From: Flavobacterium sp. SCGC AAA160-P02
GTDB lineage: Bacteria; Bacteroidota; Bacteroidia; Flavobacteriales; Flavobacteriaceae
Assembly: GCA_000383355.1 (NCBI GenBank)
Contig: KB911091.1
Location: forward strand, 1 to 64,000
DNA length: 64,000 nucleotides
Direction: 5' to 3'
This document shows positions 7,627-17,358 of this stretch, piece after piece. Below the pieces are notes generated by a model that was not told the origin of the DNA, made no database searches, and saw nothing but the letters and a program-made list of their open reading frames with translations. Both the position numbers and the translations under genes were made by a program. The number at the start of each line of letters is the position of its first letter. The first letter of the stretch is position 1.

Positions 7627-9300
7627 TTATCTCGAAGGGTTTCTAGCAGTTTTTTTATTAAAAGGTAATACTCCAACCACATCTGTTGCACATCTAAAGC
7701 CAATAAAATTTGTAGACATATACTCTGGTAAGTATCTTCTTTGAGCAGGATCTAACCAATACTCTCTGTCTAACCAAGAACCACCTTTGTGAACTCTTGT
7801 TTTATTGCTAATTAATGTTGGGCGTTTCTTTACATCATATTTGTTAAGTTTCCCACTTGCTTCATCTTTTGTGTTGATCGGAGAATTATACATTCTAGAT
7901 TTATTAGTAAGCTGGTCATCATCCAATTCATACAACCTATTAGAAACTTTGTCACCGTCATTTTTATCAAGATTAGAAGCAGTATTATAATTTCTTCTCA
8001 TAAAAATGTCATCTTTGGTTACTGGTACATACTTTATTTCTCCTGGAAGCTCAGTAGCAACTATTTTTCCATTAGGCAATGTGTCATATTTAACCATTGC
8101 TTTTGCAGATTCACCAATAACAACTACTTTACCGGAAGCGTCAATTAATTTTTTTGTAAAGATATTTCCTCTAAAATAATTAAAATCATTTGCCTCGGTA
8201 TCTATGATTGGTCTATATACATCTGCAACCCATTCGGCAACATTGCCAGACATATCATATAAGCCATAGGCGTTGGGTGGGTATGATTTTATTGTAATGG
8301 GAATATCAGAACCGTCTTCAGACCAACCTGCTAAACCACTATAGCTTCCTTTTCGTTGCTTGAAATTTGCTAGCTGATCTCCTTTATATCTTTTAGAATT
8401 ATCTCTTGTGTATTTGCCACTCCAAGCATATTTTTTTCTTCCTCTGATGTTATTATACTCTCTGTTTTCACTGGTAGCTTTTGCTGCATATTCCCATTCT
8501 ACTTCAGTCGGAAGTCTAAATTTTTGAGATAAAATACCATCTTGAGAAGTTACTTGTCTTCCTGTAAACGCCCCTTTGGGAGGTCTTGGTTCTCCTTTTT
8601 TTCTTGCTTTATTGTCGGGCAAACCTCTTTTATAAACAGTAGAGTCGCCATTAAATAATCTGTAAGGATTTTCTAAATATAAATCTGTATCAAAAAAATT
8701 TCTTATAGTATCGTTTCCTAATACATTTGATAGAACACCTTTGTCAATTAAATTTTTTAAGTTAACAGCACTTGTTCTCCATTTACAATATTGAACAGCT
8801 TGCAACCAACTAACACCTACTACAGGATAGTCTGAATATGCAGGATGTCTGAGATAATTTTCAGATAATAATTCTGTATTTCCGAGACTACTTCTCCAGA
8901 CCAAAGTGTCAGGTAATGCAGATGAATAAATATTTTTATATTTTTCTTCACTAGGTGGGAATATGTCTTTGGTTACTTGTAAATACAATAAGTATTCTGA
9001 ATTTGTAACTTCTGCTTCATCTAAGTAAAATGAACGAACATGCATTTGTTGTGGTGTTGTATTCCAGTCAAACATAATATCATCCTGAACTTGTCCCATG
9101 GTAAACGTACCACCTTCAATGGCAACCATGCCATTAGGAACTTTTTGACCTTTAAAAGAAGTTCCTTTTATATAACTACCATATTTTGGGTCGTTAAAAT
9201 TCCAACCTGTTAAAGAAGACTTATTTTTGTTTGTTGAGTTACAGCTAACTAATAAAATCAAACTAAGTAAAAACAGTGTTATTCTGAATAAATTCTTCAT
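7627..9300 (-). CDS. gldJ: Gliding motility lipoprotein GldJ
   Basis: GldJ is an outer-membrane-associated lipoprotein needed for gliding and for stability of the T9SS motor protein GldK. This 557-residue protein has a lipoprotein signal (hydrophobic stretch ending LLVSC, Cys20). Its formylglycine-generating-enzyme-like fold is visible in MVAIEGGTFTMG, DEAEVTNSEYL, PTEVEWEYAAKA, SGNVAEWVADVY and VHKGGSWLDREYW, ending with FIGFRCA. It carries none of the clear catalytic cysteine signature of sulfatase-modifying enzymes, as expected for a structural relative. It is divergent from porU, which also belongs to the T9SS. Confidence 0.93.
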   Translation of the reverse strand: MKNLFRITLFLLSLILLVSCNSTNKNKSSLTGWNFNDPKYGSYIKGTSFKGQKVPNGMVAIEGGTFTMGQVQDDIMFDWNTTPQQMHVRSFYLDEAEVTNSEYLLYLQVTKDIFPPSEEKYKNIYSSALPDTLVWRSSLGNTELLSENYLRHPAYSDYPVVGVSWLQAVQYCKWRTSAVNLKNLIDKGVLSNVLGNDTIRNFFDTDLYLENPYRLFNGDSTVYKRGLPDNKARKKGEPRPPKGAFTGRQVTSQDGILSQKFRLPTEVEWEYAAKATSENREYNNIRGRKKYAWSGKYTRDNSKRYKGDQLANFKQRKGSYSGLAGWSEDGSDIPITIKSYPPNAYGLYDMSGNVAEWVADVYRPIIDTEANDFNYFRGNIFTKKLIDASGKVVVIGESAKAMVKYDTLPNGKIVATELPGEIKYVPVTKDDIFMRRNYNTASNLDKNDGDKVSNRLYELDDDQLTNKSRMYNSPINTKDEASGKLNKYDVKKRPTLISNKTRVHKGGSWLDREYWLDPAQRRYLPEYMSTNFIGFRCATDVVGVLPFNKKTARNPSR

Positions 9301-9495
9301 ATTTTATTTCAAATATTAGGGTTTGGTTTGAGGTTTGCAATTTACAATAAAATTGTTTTCTCACAAGACCATTTGTGAAATTTAATAGCATACGCAATAT
9401 TATCTATAACTCATAAAACGGATTACTTTTAAGAATATTATTAGATATCAATCTTTAACATAAAATATATCCAGATTATTTGCGTTCTTTGGGCT

Positions 9496-12400
9496 ATGAT
9501 TGCGATTAACAAACATATTTTTACTGTTATAATTTTCTTCTTTTCACTAATTATTCATAGTCAGGTAAACAATTCAGTATTGGCTAATGGCAATTGGTTT
9601 AAATTCTCTGTAGATACCACAGGTGTTTTTAAAATAGATAAAACACTTCTTCAGCAGATAGGTATATCAACCAATAATTTAAATCCTAAAAAAATTCATA
9701 TTTATGGGAACGGCGGTAATTTATTGCCAGAATTTAATGGAGATGTTAGATATGATGATTTGCAAGAAAATGCCATCTATATAGAAGGCGAAGAAGACAA
9801 TTCATTTGATGCGAATGATTTTATTTTACTTTATGCCAAAGGACCTCATAGCTGGGAAGTAGATATAAACACTAACAATGTTAGTCATAAACAAAACATA
9901 TATTCAGACAAAGCATACTATTTTATTACAGTGAATGACAACAATGGTAAAAGAATACAAATTGCTTCTTCTGTTACAGGTACACCAGTCACCCAGCTAA
10001 CTAGTTTTAATGATTATATTTTTTATGAAAAAGAAACTACTAATTTATTTGCTGCAGGTAGAAGATGGCTGGGTGAAGAGTTTAGTGTAGAAAATCAACA
10101 AACATTTCAAATACCTTTTCCCAATGCCATTCAAAATGAGCCTTTGGAGATTAAAGTTAGCGCAGTTGCAGTTTCAGGATTAACTTCATCTATGCAGGTG
10201 AATGTTAATTCTCAAGACTTATTCAATCTTAATTTTGGAGCTATTACTTCAGGCTCAACACTAGCATCAGACAGAGCTGGTTCTGAAAGTATTACAAACT
10301 CTTCAGCTATAGTAGATGTTAGTTTAGATTTTAACAACGGAGGAAATCCATCGGCTAGGGCATATTTAGATTTTATTGAAGTTTCAGGTAAAAAAAAGTT
10401 AATTGCAGGCGATTTTCAATTTTCTTTCAGAAGTTTTGAAGCTGCGAATACTTCTGGTATTGTTGAATATCAGATTCAGAATTCACAAAATATTTTTCAA
10501 ATATGGGAGGTGTCTGATCCTACTAATGTGTCAAATATTGCAAATGAATCTTCTTCTACAATTTTTTCTTTTAAGGCCAATGGAGGAGATTTAAAAGAAT
10601 ATATTGTTGTTCATCAAAATGATTTTTATCTACCAGAGGCGGTATCAAATGCAAGTGTAGAAAACCAAAATTTACATGCCTTAAAAGACATCAACTACTT
10701 ACTCATTACATCTAATGAATTTGTAGAACAAGCTCAGCGAATCGCAAATTATCATATAGAAAATTCTGGATTAACTGCGAAAGTTGTCATTTTGGATGAA
10801 ATTTATAATGAATTCTCCTCTGGAAGTAAAGACATAACAGGTATTAGAGATTTTGTCAAACATGTTTATGAAACAAATTCAACTGATGATGCTAAATTAA
10901 AATATGTTTGTTTTTTTGGAGATGCATCTTATGATTATAAAGACAGAATACTAGCAAACAATAATATTGTACCGGTTTATTTATCTGATGAAAGTTACAA
11001 TTTAGCGTCATCTTACGTAACGGATGATTTCTTTGGTATGCTAGAAGATTCAGAAGGTACCATGTCTTCATCTCATTCTATAGATGTAGCAACCGGAAGA
11101 ATACCTGTATCTACTCAGCAACAAGCTACAGATGTGGTTGATAAAATTCTAAGAGATTATAATGTAGATTCTTTTGGAGATTGGCGAAACACTGTTACAT
11201 TACTTGCAGATGATATAGATGCTAATTCGGATATTAGTATTCAGCCAGGAGTTGAAATAATTGCTGATGATATTAAAGTAAATAAACCTGTTTTTAACAT
11301 CAATAAAATTTATGCAGATGCTTATGTTCAGCAAAATTCATCAGGAGGTGAACGCTACCCAACAGTAAAAGCTGCCATTACAACAGCCATAGAAACAGGA
11401 ACTCTAGTCTTTGATTATTTTGGGCATGGTGGTGAAGATGGTTTTGCACAAGAAAGATTTTTAGATATTCCTCAGGTAAAAGGTTTTGATAATGAGAACA
11501 CATTGCCTCTTTTTATAACCGTTACTTGTGAGTTTTCTAGATTTGATAACCCTACAAGGATATCTGCAGGTGAGTTTGCTTTTTGGAATACAACGGGTGG
11601 AGCAGCGTCTATGATTACAACCACCAGAGAAGTCTTTATTAGTGTAGGGCAGGCATTTAATAAGCGTTTAATGGCTATATTGTTAGAATTTAATAACGAA
11701 GATTTAACCATTGCAGAGTCTTTAGTTAAAACAAAAAACAACTATTCAAATTTTCAAAAATTCTTTATTTATTATTTTGGAGATCCTGTAAAAAAATTAG
11801 CTATTCCTAAACCAAATATTAGAATTACTAAGATGAATGGAGTAGATATTACACAATCATTAGATACTCTTAAGGCTTTGTCTAAAGTTAGCTTTGAAGG
11901 AGTAGTTACAGATAATTTAAATAATATTCTTACAGATTTTAATGGTAATTTATCAACAACAGTATATGATAAACCCATCGATAAATCTACCTTAGACAAT
12001 GATAATTTTGGTATTATAGAAGTTTTTGATTCTCAAGAAAGTAAATTATTTAGAGGATTGGCGAGTGTAGAAAACGGGAATTTTAGTTTCGAATTTATAG
12101 TTCCAAGAGATGTAAAAATTGCCTATGGTAAAGGGAAGTTAAGTTTTTATGCTACAGATGCTACATTTGACAAGTCTGGTTTTAATAGTGATGTTATTGT
12201 GGGAGGTATTAATGAAAACGCACCAGAAGACACTATAGGTCCTGAAATACAGTTATTTATGAATGATGAATCATTTTTAGATGGTGCCAATACAAATGCA
12301 TCACCAAATCTAATAGCAAAATTAGCTGACCTTAGCGGAATTAATACTTCAGTAACTGCTGTAGATCATGATATTGTTGGAATTTTAGATGGAGATGAAT

Positions 12401-12891
12401 CTAATCCAATTATTTTAAATGATTTCTATCAAACAGAATTAGATGATTTTACTCGTGGTAAGGTTGTTTTTCGCCTTAGAGATTTATCAGTTGGTCCTCA
12501 TACTTTAAAATTAAAAGCGTGGGATACTTATAATAACTCTTCAGAAACTATATTAAACTTTGTAGTGGTTAGTGATACCAATATAAGTCTAGATAATGTT
12601 TTGAATTATCCAAATCCGTTCGTAAATTACACGGAATTTTGGTTTAATCATAACAAACCAAATGAGTCCCTTCAAGTTCAAGTTCAAATATTCACTATTT
12701 CAGGAAAATTAATCAAAACGATTAATCAACTAGTACAAACAACAGGTAATTTATCTAGAAATATATCATGGAATGGTTTAGATGATTTTGGGAGTAGAAT
12801 TGGAAAAGGAGTCTATGTTTATAAATTAAAAGTAACATCAACAGTAAGTAATATATCGTCTGAAAAGTATGAAAAATTAGTTATACTATAA
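9496..12891 (+). CDS. porU: Type IX secretion system sortase PorU
   Basis: PorU is the cell-surface C25-family cysteine protease that removes C-terminal sorting signals from T9SS cargo and attaches cargo to the surface. This 1131-residue protein has an N-terminal signal peptide (about residues 1-22). The gingipain-like domain has catalytic His644 in DYFGHGGEDG and Cys678 in TVTCEFSRFDN. The C-terminus (about 1040-1131: YPNPF, then GKGVYVYKL) is a T9SS type A sorting-domain fold. The gene precedes porV, its known partner in the attachment complex, by 44 bases. Confidence is high because both catalytic residues and the context agree. Confidence 0.94.
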   Translation: MIAINKHIFTVIIFFFSLIIHSQVNNSVLANGNWFKFSVDTTGVFKIDKTLLQQIGISTNNLNPKKIHIYGNGGNLLPEFNGDVRYDDLQENAIYIEGEEDNSFDANDFILLYAKGPHSWEVDINTNNVSHKQNIYSDKAYYFITVNDNNGKRIQIASSVTGTPVTQLTSFNDYIFYEKETTNLFAAGRRWLGEEFSVENQQTFQIPFPNAIQNEPLEIKVSAVAVSGLTSSMQVNVNSQDLFNLNFGAITSGSTLASDRAGSESITNSSAIVDVSLDFNNGGNPSARAYLDFIEVSGKKKLIAGDFQFSFRSFEAANTSGIVEYQIQNSQNIFQIWEVSDPTNVSNIANESSSTIFSFKANGGDLKEYIVVHQNDFYLPEAVSNASVENQNLHALKDINYLLITSNEFVEQAQRIANYHIENSGLTAKVVILDEIYNEFSSGSKDITGIRDFVKHVYETNSTDDAKLKYVCFFGDASYDYKDRILANNNIVPVYLSDESYNLASSYVTDDFFGMLEDSEGTMSSSHSIDVATGRIPVSTQQQATDVVDKILRDYNVDSFGDWRNTVTLLADDIDANSDISIQPGVEIIADDIKVNKPVFNINKIYADAYVQQNSSGGERYPTVKAAITTAIETGTLVFDYFGHGGEDGFAQERFLDIPQVKGFDNENTLPLFITVTCEFSRFDNPTRISAGEFAFWNTTGGAASMITTTREVFISVGQAFNKRLMAILLEFNNEDLTIAESLVKTKNNYSNFQKFFIYYFGDPVKKLAIPKPNIRITKMNGVDITQSLDTLKALSKVSFEGVVTDNLNNILTDFNGNLSTTVYDKPIDKSTLDNDNFGIIEVFDSQESKLFRGLASVENGNFSFEFIVPRDVKIAYGKGKLSFYATDATFDKSGFNSDVIVGGINENAPEDTIGPEIQLFMNDESFLDGANTNASPNLIAKLADLSGINTSVTAVDHDIVGILDGDESNPIILNDFYQTELDDFTRGKVVFRLRDLSVGPHTLKLKAWDTYNNSSETILNFVVVSDTNISLDNVLNYPNPFVNYTEFWFNHNKPNESLQVQVQIFTISGKLIKTINQLVQTTGNLSRNISWNGLDDFGSRIGKGVYVYKLKVTSTVSNISSEKYEKLVIL

Positions 12892-12935
12892 TAAAACACG
12901 ATATTTACGTTTAAGTAATGAAGTAAAATACATAT

Positions 12936-14057
12936 ATGAAGAAATTAGGGGTATTATTTATCATTTGCATTTCTAGCATTTTAGGCTTATCAGCGCAAAC
13001 AACAGGAGAAGCAGGAGGAATTACAACAGCAACACCATTTCTATTAATAATACCAGATGCTAGAGCAGGAGCAATGGGAGATGTTGGAGTTTCCACTTCA
13101 GCCGACGCCAGCTCTCTTTTTCACAACCCATCTAAAATTGCATTTAGTGGACAACAAGTAATGATTGGAGTTAATTATTCACCATGGCTAAGAAACCTAA
13201 CAGATGATATTTTCGTAGGAAGTGCTTCATATATTAACAGATTTAGTGAAAATGCTGCTTGGGGAGCCGAGTTTAGGTACTTTTCTTTGGGTCAAGTAGA
13301 TTTAACAGATAATGTTGGAAACCCAACAGGTACTATTAATCCAAATGAATTTGCTTTATCCGGAACCTATGCATTAAAATTAAGTGAAACATTTTCAATG
13401 GGAGTTAGTGGTCGTTATTTTAGATCTAATTTAGCATTTACAGGAACAGATTCAACTTTAAAACCCATCAATTCTTTTGCAGTAGATGTTTCTGGTTATT
13501 ATCAATCCTATGAAGAAAATTATGGAACATTTAATGGCCGTTATAGAATAGGGTTTAATATTGCCAATATTGGACCAAAAGTTTCTTATGTTCCTGGTGA
13601 AGAAGACTTCATACCTACCAATTTAAAATTTGGAGGTGGTTTTGATTTTATTTTAGATGAGTATAACATTGTAAGTATTAATACAGAGTTTACAAAACTT
13701 CTGGTTCCCTCTCCACAAGAAGATGGTTCTGACCAAGACAAAGGATTTATCTCTGGTATTTTTAGTTCTTTTGGTGATGCAGAAGGAGGTTTTAGTGAAG
13801 AATTAGAAGAAGTTACTTACGCATTAGGTGCAGAATATCTTTATAACGATGCTTTTGCTTTGCGTGCTGGATATTTTCATGAGAGTGAAAATAAAGGAAA
13901 TAGGAAATTTTTTACTATGGGTGCTGGATTTAGAACAAATGCTATGAATGTAGATTTATCGTATTTAATTAACTCATCAGATGTAAATAATCCATTAGAA
14001 AATTCGCTTCGTTTTTCTTTATCGTTTGATTTAGGCGAAATTTATGACGATTATTAA
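12936..14057 (+). CDS. porV: Type IX secretion system outer membrane protein PorV
   Basis: PorV is a beta-barrel outer membrane shuttle protein that hands cargo from the SprA translocon to PorU. The 373-residue protein has a cleavable signal peptide (ends near SAQTTGE), then the typical PorV opening: TPFLLIIPDARAGAMGDVG and SLFHNPSKIAF. Repeated amphipathic strands rich in aromatic and glycine residues follow, ending in an aromatic strand (SLSFDLGEIYDDY). It immediately follows porU and probably shares its transcript. Confidence 0.94.
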   Translation: MKKLGVLFIICISSILGLSAQTTGEAGGITTATPFLLIIPDARAGAMGDVGVSTSADASSLFHNPSKIAFSGQQVMIGVNYSPWLRNLTDDIFVGSASYINRFSENAAWGAEFRYFSLGQVDLTDNVGNPTGTINPNEFALSGTYALKLSETFSMGVSGRYFRSNLAFTGTDSTLKPINSFAVDVSGYYQSYEENYGTFNGRYRIGFNIANIGPKVSYVPGEEDFIPTNLKFGGGFDFILDEYNIVSINTEFTKLLVPSPQEDGSDQDKGFISGIFSSFGDAEGGFSEELEEVTYALGAEYLYNDAFALRAGYFHESENKGNRKFFTMGAGFRTNAMNVDLSYLINSSDVNNPLENSLRFSLSFDLGEIYDDY

Positions 14058-14087
14058 TAGTGCGATCTTTTAAAAGAACATGCTTTA

Positions 14088-14570
14088 ATGAAAGAAATAA
14101 ACACAGGTAGTACTGCTTTTATATACGAGGATATCAATGAGTTATCCGATGTAGATAAAAACTTAATGAAAGTAGCTGTTGAGGCTACTAAAACTGCATA
14201 TGCACCGTATTCTGGTTTTAATGTAGGAGCAGCTCTTTTAATGGAAGACGGCTCTATTATAATAGGAAACAACCAAGAAAACGCGGCCTATCCCTCTGGC
14301 ATGTGTGCTGAGCGTGTGGCTATTTGGAAAGCAGGATCTTCATTTCCAAACAAAAAAGTAAAAAAAATAGCCATTACAGCTGTTTCTTCTAATAAACAAT
14401 TAGACAAACCAGTGGGGCCTTGTGGTGCTTGTAGACAAACACTATTAGAATATGAAATAAATCAAAAAGAAGATGTAGAAGTTTTCTTTATGGGTGAAAT
14501 TGGCAATGTTGTAAAAACAAGTTCTATTGCTTCATTATTGCCTTTTTCATTTGATAGTTCTTACCTATAA
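14088..14570 (+). CDS. cdd: Cytidine deaminase
   Basis: Deaminates cytidine and deoxycytidine to uridine forms in pyrimidine salvage. This 160-residue homotetrameric-type enzyme has the zinc and catalytic motif SGMCAER (Cys73, Glu75) and PCGACRQ (Cys112, Cys115), and the YAPYSGFNVGAAL substrate segment. The length is typical. It lies 30 bases after porV on the same strand and may be cotranscribed; that neighbourhood is, from memory, common in flavobacteria. Confidence 0.95.
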   Translation: MKEINTGSTAFIYEDINELSDVDKNLMKVAVEATKTAYAPYSGFNVGAALLMEDGSIIIGNNQENAAYPSGMCAERVAIWKAGSSFPNKKVKKIAITAVSSNKQLDKPVGPCGACRQTLLEYEINQKEDVEVFFMGEIGNVVKTSSIASLLPFSFDSSYL

Positions 14571-14694
14571 TTTTTAAAGTAACTAAAAAAATAGTTAGTT
14601 AAATTATAGTAGTTTGAACATCGTAAAAACAACACTAATTAAAAGCTGAATTCAATTAAAAATAGTTTATTTATTTTTAAATAACAATTACTGC

Positions 14695-15759
14695 ATGATA
14701 TCTTCAATTATTACAGGCACCGGATCTTATATTCCAGAGATTAAAAAAGAAAATAAAAAGTTTCTAGAAAATCGTTTTTTAAATGCAGATGGTACAGAAA
14801 TACCAAGTGACAATGAACTTATTATTGAAAAGTTTAAGGCCATTACTGGAATTGAAGAAAGAAGGTATGCGCCTTCCAAATACAATACTTCAGACTTAGG
14901 CTTCTTTGCAGCTCAAAAAGCAATTGAAGATGCTGCTATAAACCCTGAAGAGTTAGATTATATTATTTTGGCTCATAATTTTGGAGATGTTAAATCAACA
15001 GCCATTCAAAGTGATTTATTACCAAGTTTAGCAACAAGAGTAAAATATAGGTTAGGAATAGAAAACCCTAATTGTGTAGCGTATGATATTTTATTTGGTT
15101 GTCCTGGTTGGATAGAAGGAGTTATTCAAGCACAAGCATTTATAAAAGCAGGAATTGCCAGCAAAGTATTAGTTATTGGAGCAGAAACCTTGTCTAGGGT
15201 TGTAGATAAATACGATAGAGATTCTATGATCTATAGTGATGGAGCAGGAGCTTGTATTGTTGAAAAGAATGAGGGGCAAGACGCTGGTATTTTAAGTCAT
15301 GCTTCACAAACTTTTGCAAAAGAGGAGGCCTATCATTTATTTTTTGGAAATTCTTTTGATAAAAATAAAGATCCAGGTGTTCGGTACATAAAAATGCATG
15401 GAAGAAAAATTTATGAATTTGCTTTAAATAATGTTCCTGCCGCAATGAAGTCTGCTTTAGACAAAACTGGAATTGCCATAGATGAAGTAAAAAAAATATT
15501 TATTCATCAGGCCAACGAAAAGATGGATGAAGCAATTATTAAACGTTTTTATAGACTCTACAAAAAGCCTGTTCCTGAAGGCGTGATGCCCATGAGTATT
15601 CACAAATTAGGTAACAGTTCTGTAGCTACAGTGCCTACATTACTAGATTTAGTATTAAAAGGAACTATAGAAAATCAATCAATAGAAAGAGGAGATGTTA
15701 TCATTTTAGCTTCTGTTGGAGCTGGTATGAATATTAATGCTATAGTTTATAGATATTAA
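14695..15759 (+). CDS. 3-oxoacyl-ACP synthase III family protein (KAS III/FabH-like)
   Basis: A 354-residue thiolase-fold condensing enzyme. The Cys-His-Asn triad is visible as Cys136 in DILFGCPGW, His271 in FIHQANEKM and Asn307 in LGNSSVATVPT. FabH starts fatty-acid chains from acyl-CoA and malonyl-ACP. This sequence is longer and less canonical than typical FabH (about 320-330 aa), so it may be a secondary KAS III used for a special acyl starter or another condensation. It stands alone, with 124 bases before it and guaA after it. The fold is certain and the exact substrate is not. Confidence 0.85.
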   Translation: MISSIITGTGSYIPEIKKENKKFLENRFLNADGTEIPSDNELIIEKFKAITGIEERRYAPSKYNTSDLGFFAAQKAIEDAAINPEELDYIILAHNFGDVKSTAIQSDLLPSLATRVKYRLGIENPNCVAYDILFGCPGWIEGVIQAQAFIKAGIASKVLVIGAETLSRVVDKYDRDSMIYSDGAGACIVEKNEGQDAGILSHASQTFAKEEAYHLFFGNSFDKNKDPGVRYIKMHGRKIYEFALNNVPAAMKSALDKTGIAIDEVKKIFIHQANEKMDEAIIKRFYRLYKKPVPEGVMPMSIHKLGNSSVATVPTLLDLVLKGTIENQSIERGDVIILASVGAGMNINAIVYRY

Positions 15760-15807
15760 ATTATAAAATTTTATAAACACAAAGCTTTTATTTCTAAATT
15801 GAAGTAC

Positions 15808-15815
15808 TATTTTTG
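15808..15815 (+). promoter_or_regulatory. Candidate -7 element (TATTTTTG) directly at the guaA start
   Basis: TATTTTTG matches TAnnTTTG exactly and ends four bases before the guaA ATG at 15819. A start of transcription some 5-7 bases later would fall on or next to the ATG, giving a leaderless or nearly leaderless mRNA. No good -33 TTG lies at the normal spacing, so this is tentative. Confidence 0.35.
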
Positions 15816-15818
15816 CGC

Positions 15819-17354
15819 ATGCAACAACACCAGGTACTTATTTTAGATTTTGGATCGCAATACACTCAATTAATTGCGAGGAGAGTAAGAGAGTTGAATA
15901 TTTATTGTGAAATTCACCCTTACAACAAACAACCAGCAAACGCTAGTAGCTTTAAAGCAGTTATTTTATCTGGAAGCCCCTCTTCTGTTAGGTCTGAAGA
16001 TGCCCCGCATCCAGATTTGTCAGAAATTAGAGGAAAAAAACCAATGTTAGCTGTTTGTTATGGAGCTCAATATTTAGCTCATTTTTCTGGAGGAAAAGTA
16101 GCACCATCAAATACAAGAGAATACGGAAGAGCAAATTTATCTTTCATAAAAGACAACGAAACTTTTTTTTCAGATATTTCTGAAGGAAGTCAGGTTTGGA
16201 TGAGTCATTCAGATACCATTAAAGAACTGCCAACAAATGCTGTGCATTTAGCTAGTACTTCAGATGTAGAAAACGCAGCTTTTAGAATAGAAGGAGAAGA
16301 TACCTATGCAATTCAGTTTCATCCTGAAGTTTATCATTCTTTAGACGGAAAACAGTTGTTGGAAAATTTTCTTGTAAAAATTGCAGGTATAGCACAAACT
16401 TGGACTTCAGATTCTTTTGTAGAAACAACCGTTTCTAACATACAAAAAACTGTAGGAAATGATAAAGTAGTTTTAGGCCTTTCTGGAGGTGTGGATTCTT
16501 CTGTGGCAGCTGTTTTATTACATAAAGCCATTGGTAAAAATCTGTATTGTATTTTTGTGAATAACGGATTGTTACGCAAGAATGAGTTTGAAAGTGTACT
16601 CAATCAATACGAAGGCATGGGATTAAACGTTAAAGGTGTAGATGCATCGGCACGTTTTTTGAATGCTTTAAAAGGATTGTCTGATCCTGAGAAAAAAAGG
16701 AAAGCCATAGGAAATGCATTTATAGAAGTTTTTGATGATGAAGCTCATAAAATAGAAAATGTAAAATGGTTGGCACAAGGAACTATTTATCCAGATGTTA
16801 TAGAATCAGTATCTGTAAATGGAGGCCCTTCAGCAACCATAAAAAGTCATCATAATGTAGGAGGTTTACCAGATTTTATGAAATTAAAAATTGTAGAACC
16901 TTTACGTATGATTTTTAAAGATGAAGTAAGAAGAGTAGGGGCTTCTATGGGAATAGATCCTGAGTTATTAGGAAGACATCCATTTCCTGGGCCAGGTTTA
17001 GCGATTAGAATTTTAGGAGATATTACACCAGAAAAAGTAGCTATTTTACAAGAGGTAGACGCTATTTTTATTGACGGATTAAAAGAGAGCGGTTTGTACA
17101 ATAAAGTTTGGCAAGCTGGCGCTATATTACTGCCAGTAAATTCTGTAGGTGTCATGGGAGATGAAAGAACCTATGAAAAAGTAGTGGCATTAAGGGCTGT
17201 AGAAAGCACAGACGGTATGACAGCTGATTGGGTTAATTTACCTTATGAGTTTTTGCAAAAAACCTCTAACCAGATTATTAATAAAGTAAAAGGTGTTAAT
17301 AGAGTAGTGTATGACATTAGTTCAAAACCACCTGCAACTATTGAATGGGAATAA
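15819..17354 (+). CDS. guaA: GMP synthase (glutamine-hydrolysing)
   Basis: Converts XMP to GMP using glutamine and ATP. The 511-residue protein has an N-terminal class I amidotransferase domain: [15 protein letters not shown] at the start, nucleophile Cys80 in AVCYGAQYL, and FHPEVYHS carrying His and Glu. The ATP-pyrophosphatase domain has GLSGGVDSS, and the C-terminal dimerisation domain ends in KPPATIEWE, the normal GuaA terminus. The ATG at 15819 was chosen over an in-frame TTG six bases earlier because [14 protein letters not shown] is the normal N-terminus. A lipoprotein gene follows after four bases. Confidence 0.96.
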   Translation: MQQHQVLILDFGSQYTQLIARRVRELNIYCEIHPYNKQPANASSFKAVILSGSPSSVRSEDAPHPDLSEIRGKKPMLAVCYGAQYLAHFSGGKVAPSNTREYGRANLSFIKDNETFFSDISEGSQVWMSHSDTIKELPTNAVHLASTSDVENAAFRIEGEDTYAIQFHPEVYHSLDGKQLLENFLVKIAGIAQTWTSDSFVETTVSNIQKTVGNDKVVLGLSGGVDSSVAAVLLHKAIGKNLYCIFVNNGLLRKNEFESVLNQYEGMGLNVKGVDASARFLNALKGLSDPEKKRKAIGNAFIEVFDDEAHKIENVKWLAQGTIYPDVIESVSVNGGPSATIKSHHNVGGLPDFMKLKIVEPLRMIFKDEVRRVGASMGIDPELLGRHPFPGPGLAIRILGDITPEKVAILQEVDAIFIDGLKESGLYNKVWQAGAILLPVNSVGVMGDERTYEKVVALRAVESTDGMTADWVNLPYEFLQKTSNQIINKVKGVNRVVYDISSKPPATIEWE

Positions 17355-17358
17355 ATTT

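Noticed and set aside
11472-11741. Minus-strand open frame inside porU.
   Set aside because: It is an antisense shadow in a well-supported gene and has no start signal or family likeness.
14580-14597. TAACTA-A6-TAGTTA inverted repeat after cdd as a terminator.
   Set aside because: Only a 6-bp AT-rich stem and no T tract, so too weak.
17311-17358. Upstream in-frame extension of the LysM lipoprotein.
   Set aside because: It would hide the lipoprotein signal and overlap guaA; the start at 17359 gives a clean lipobox.
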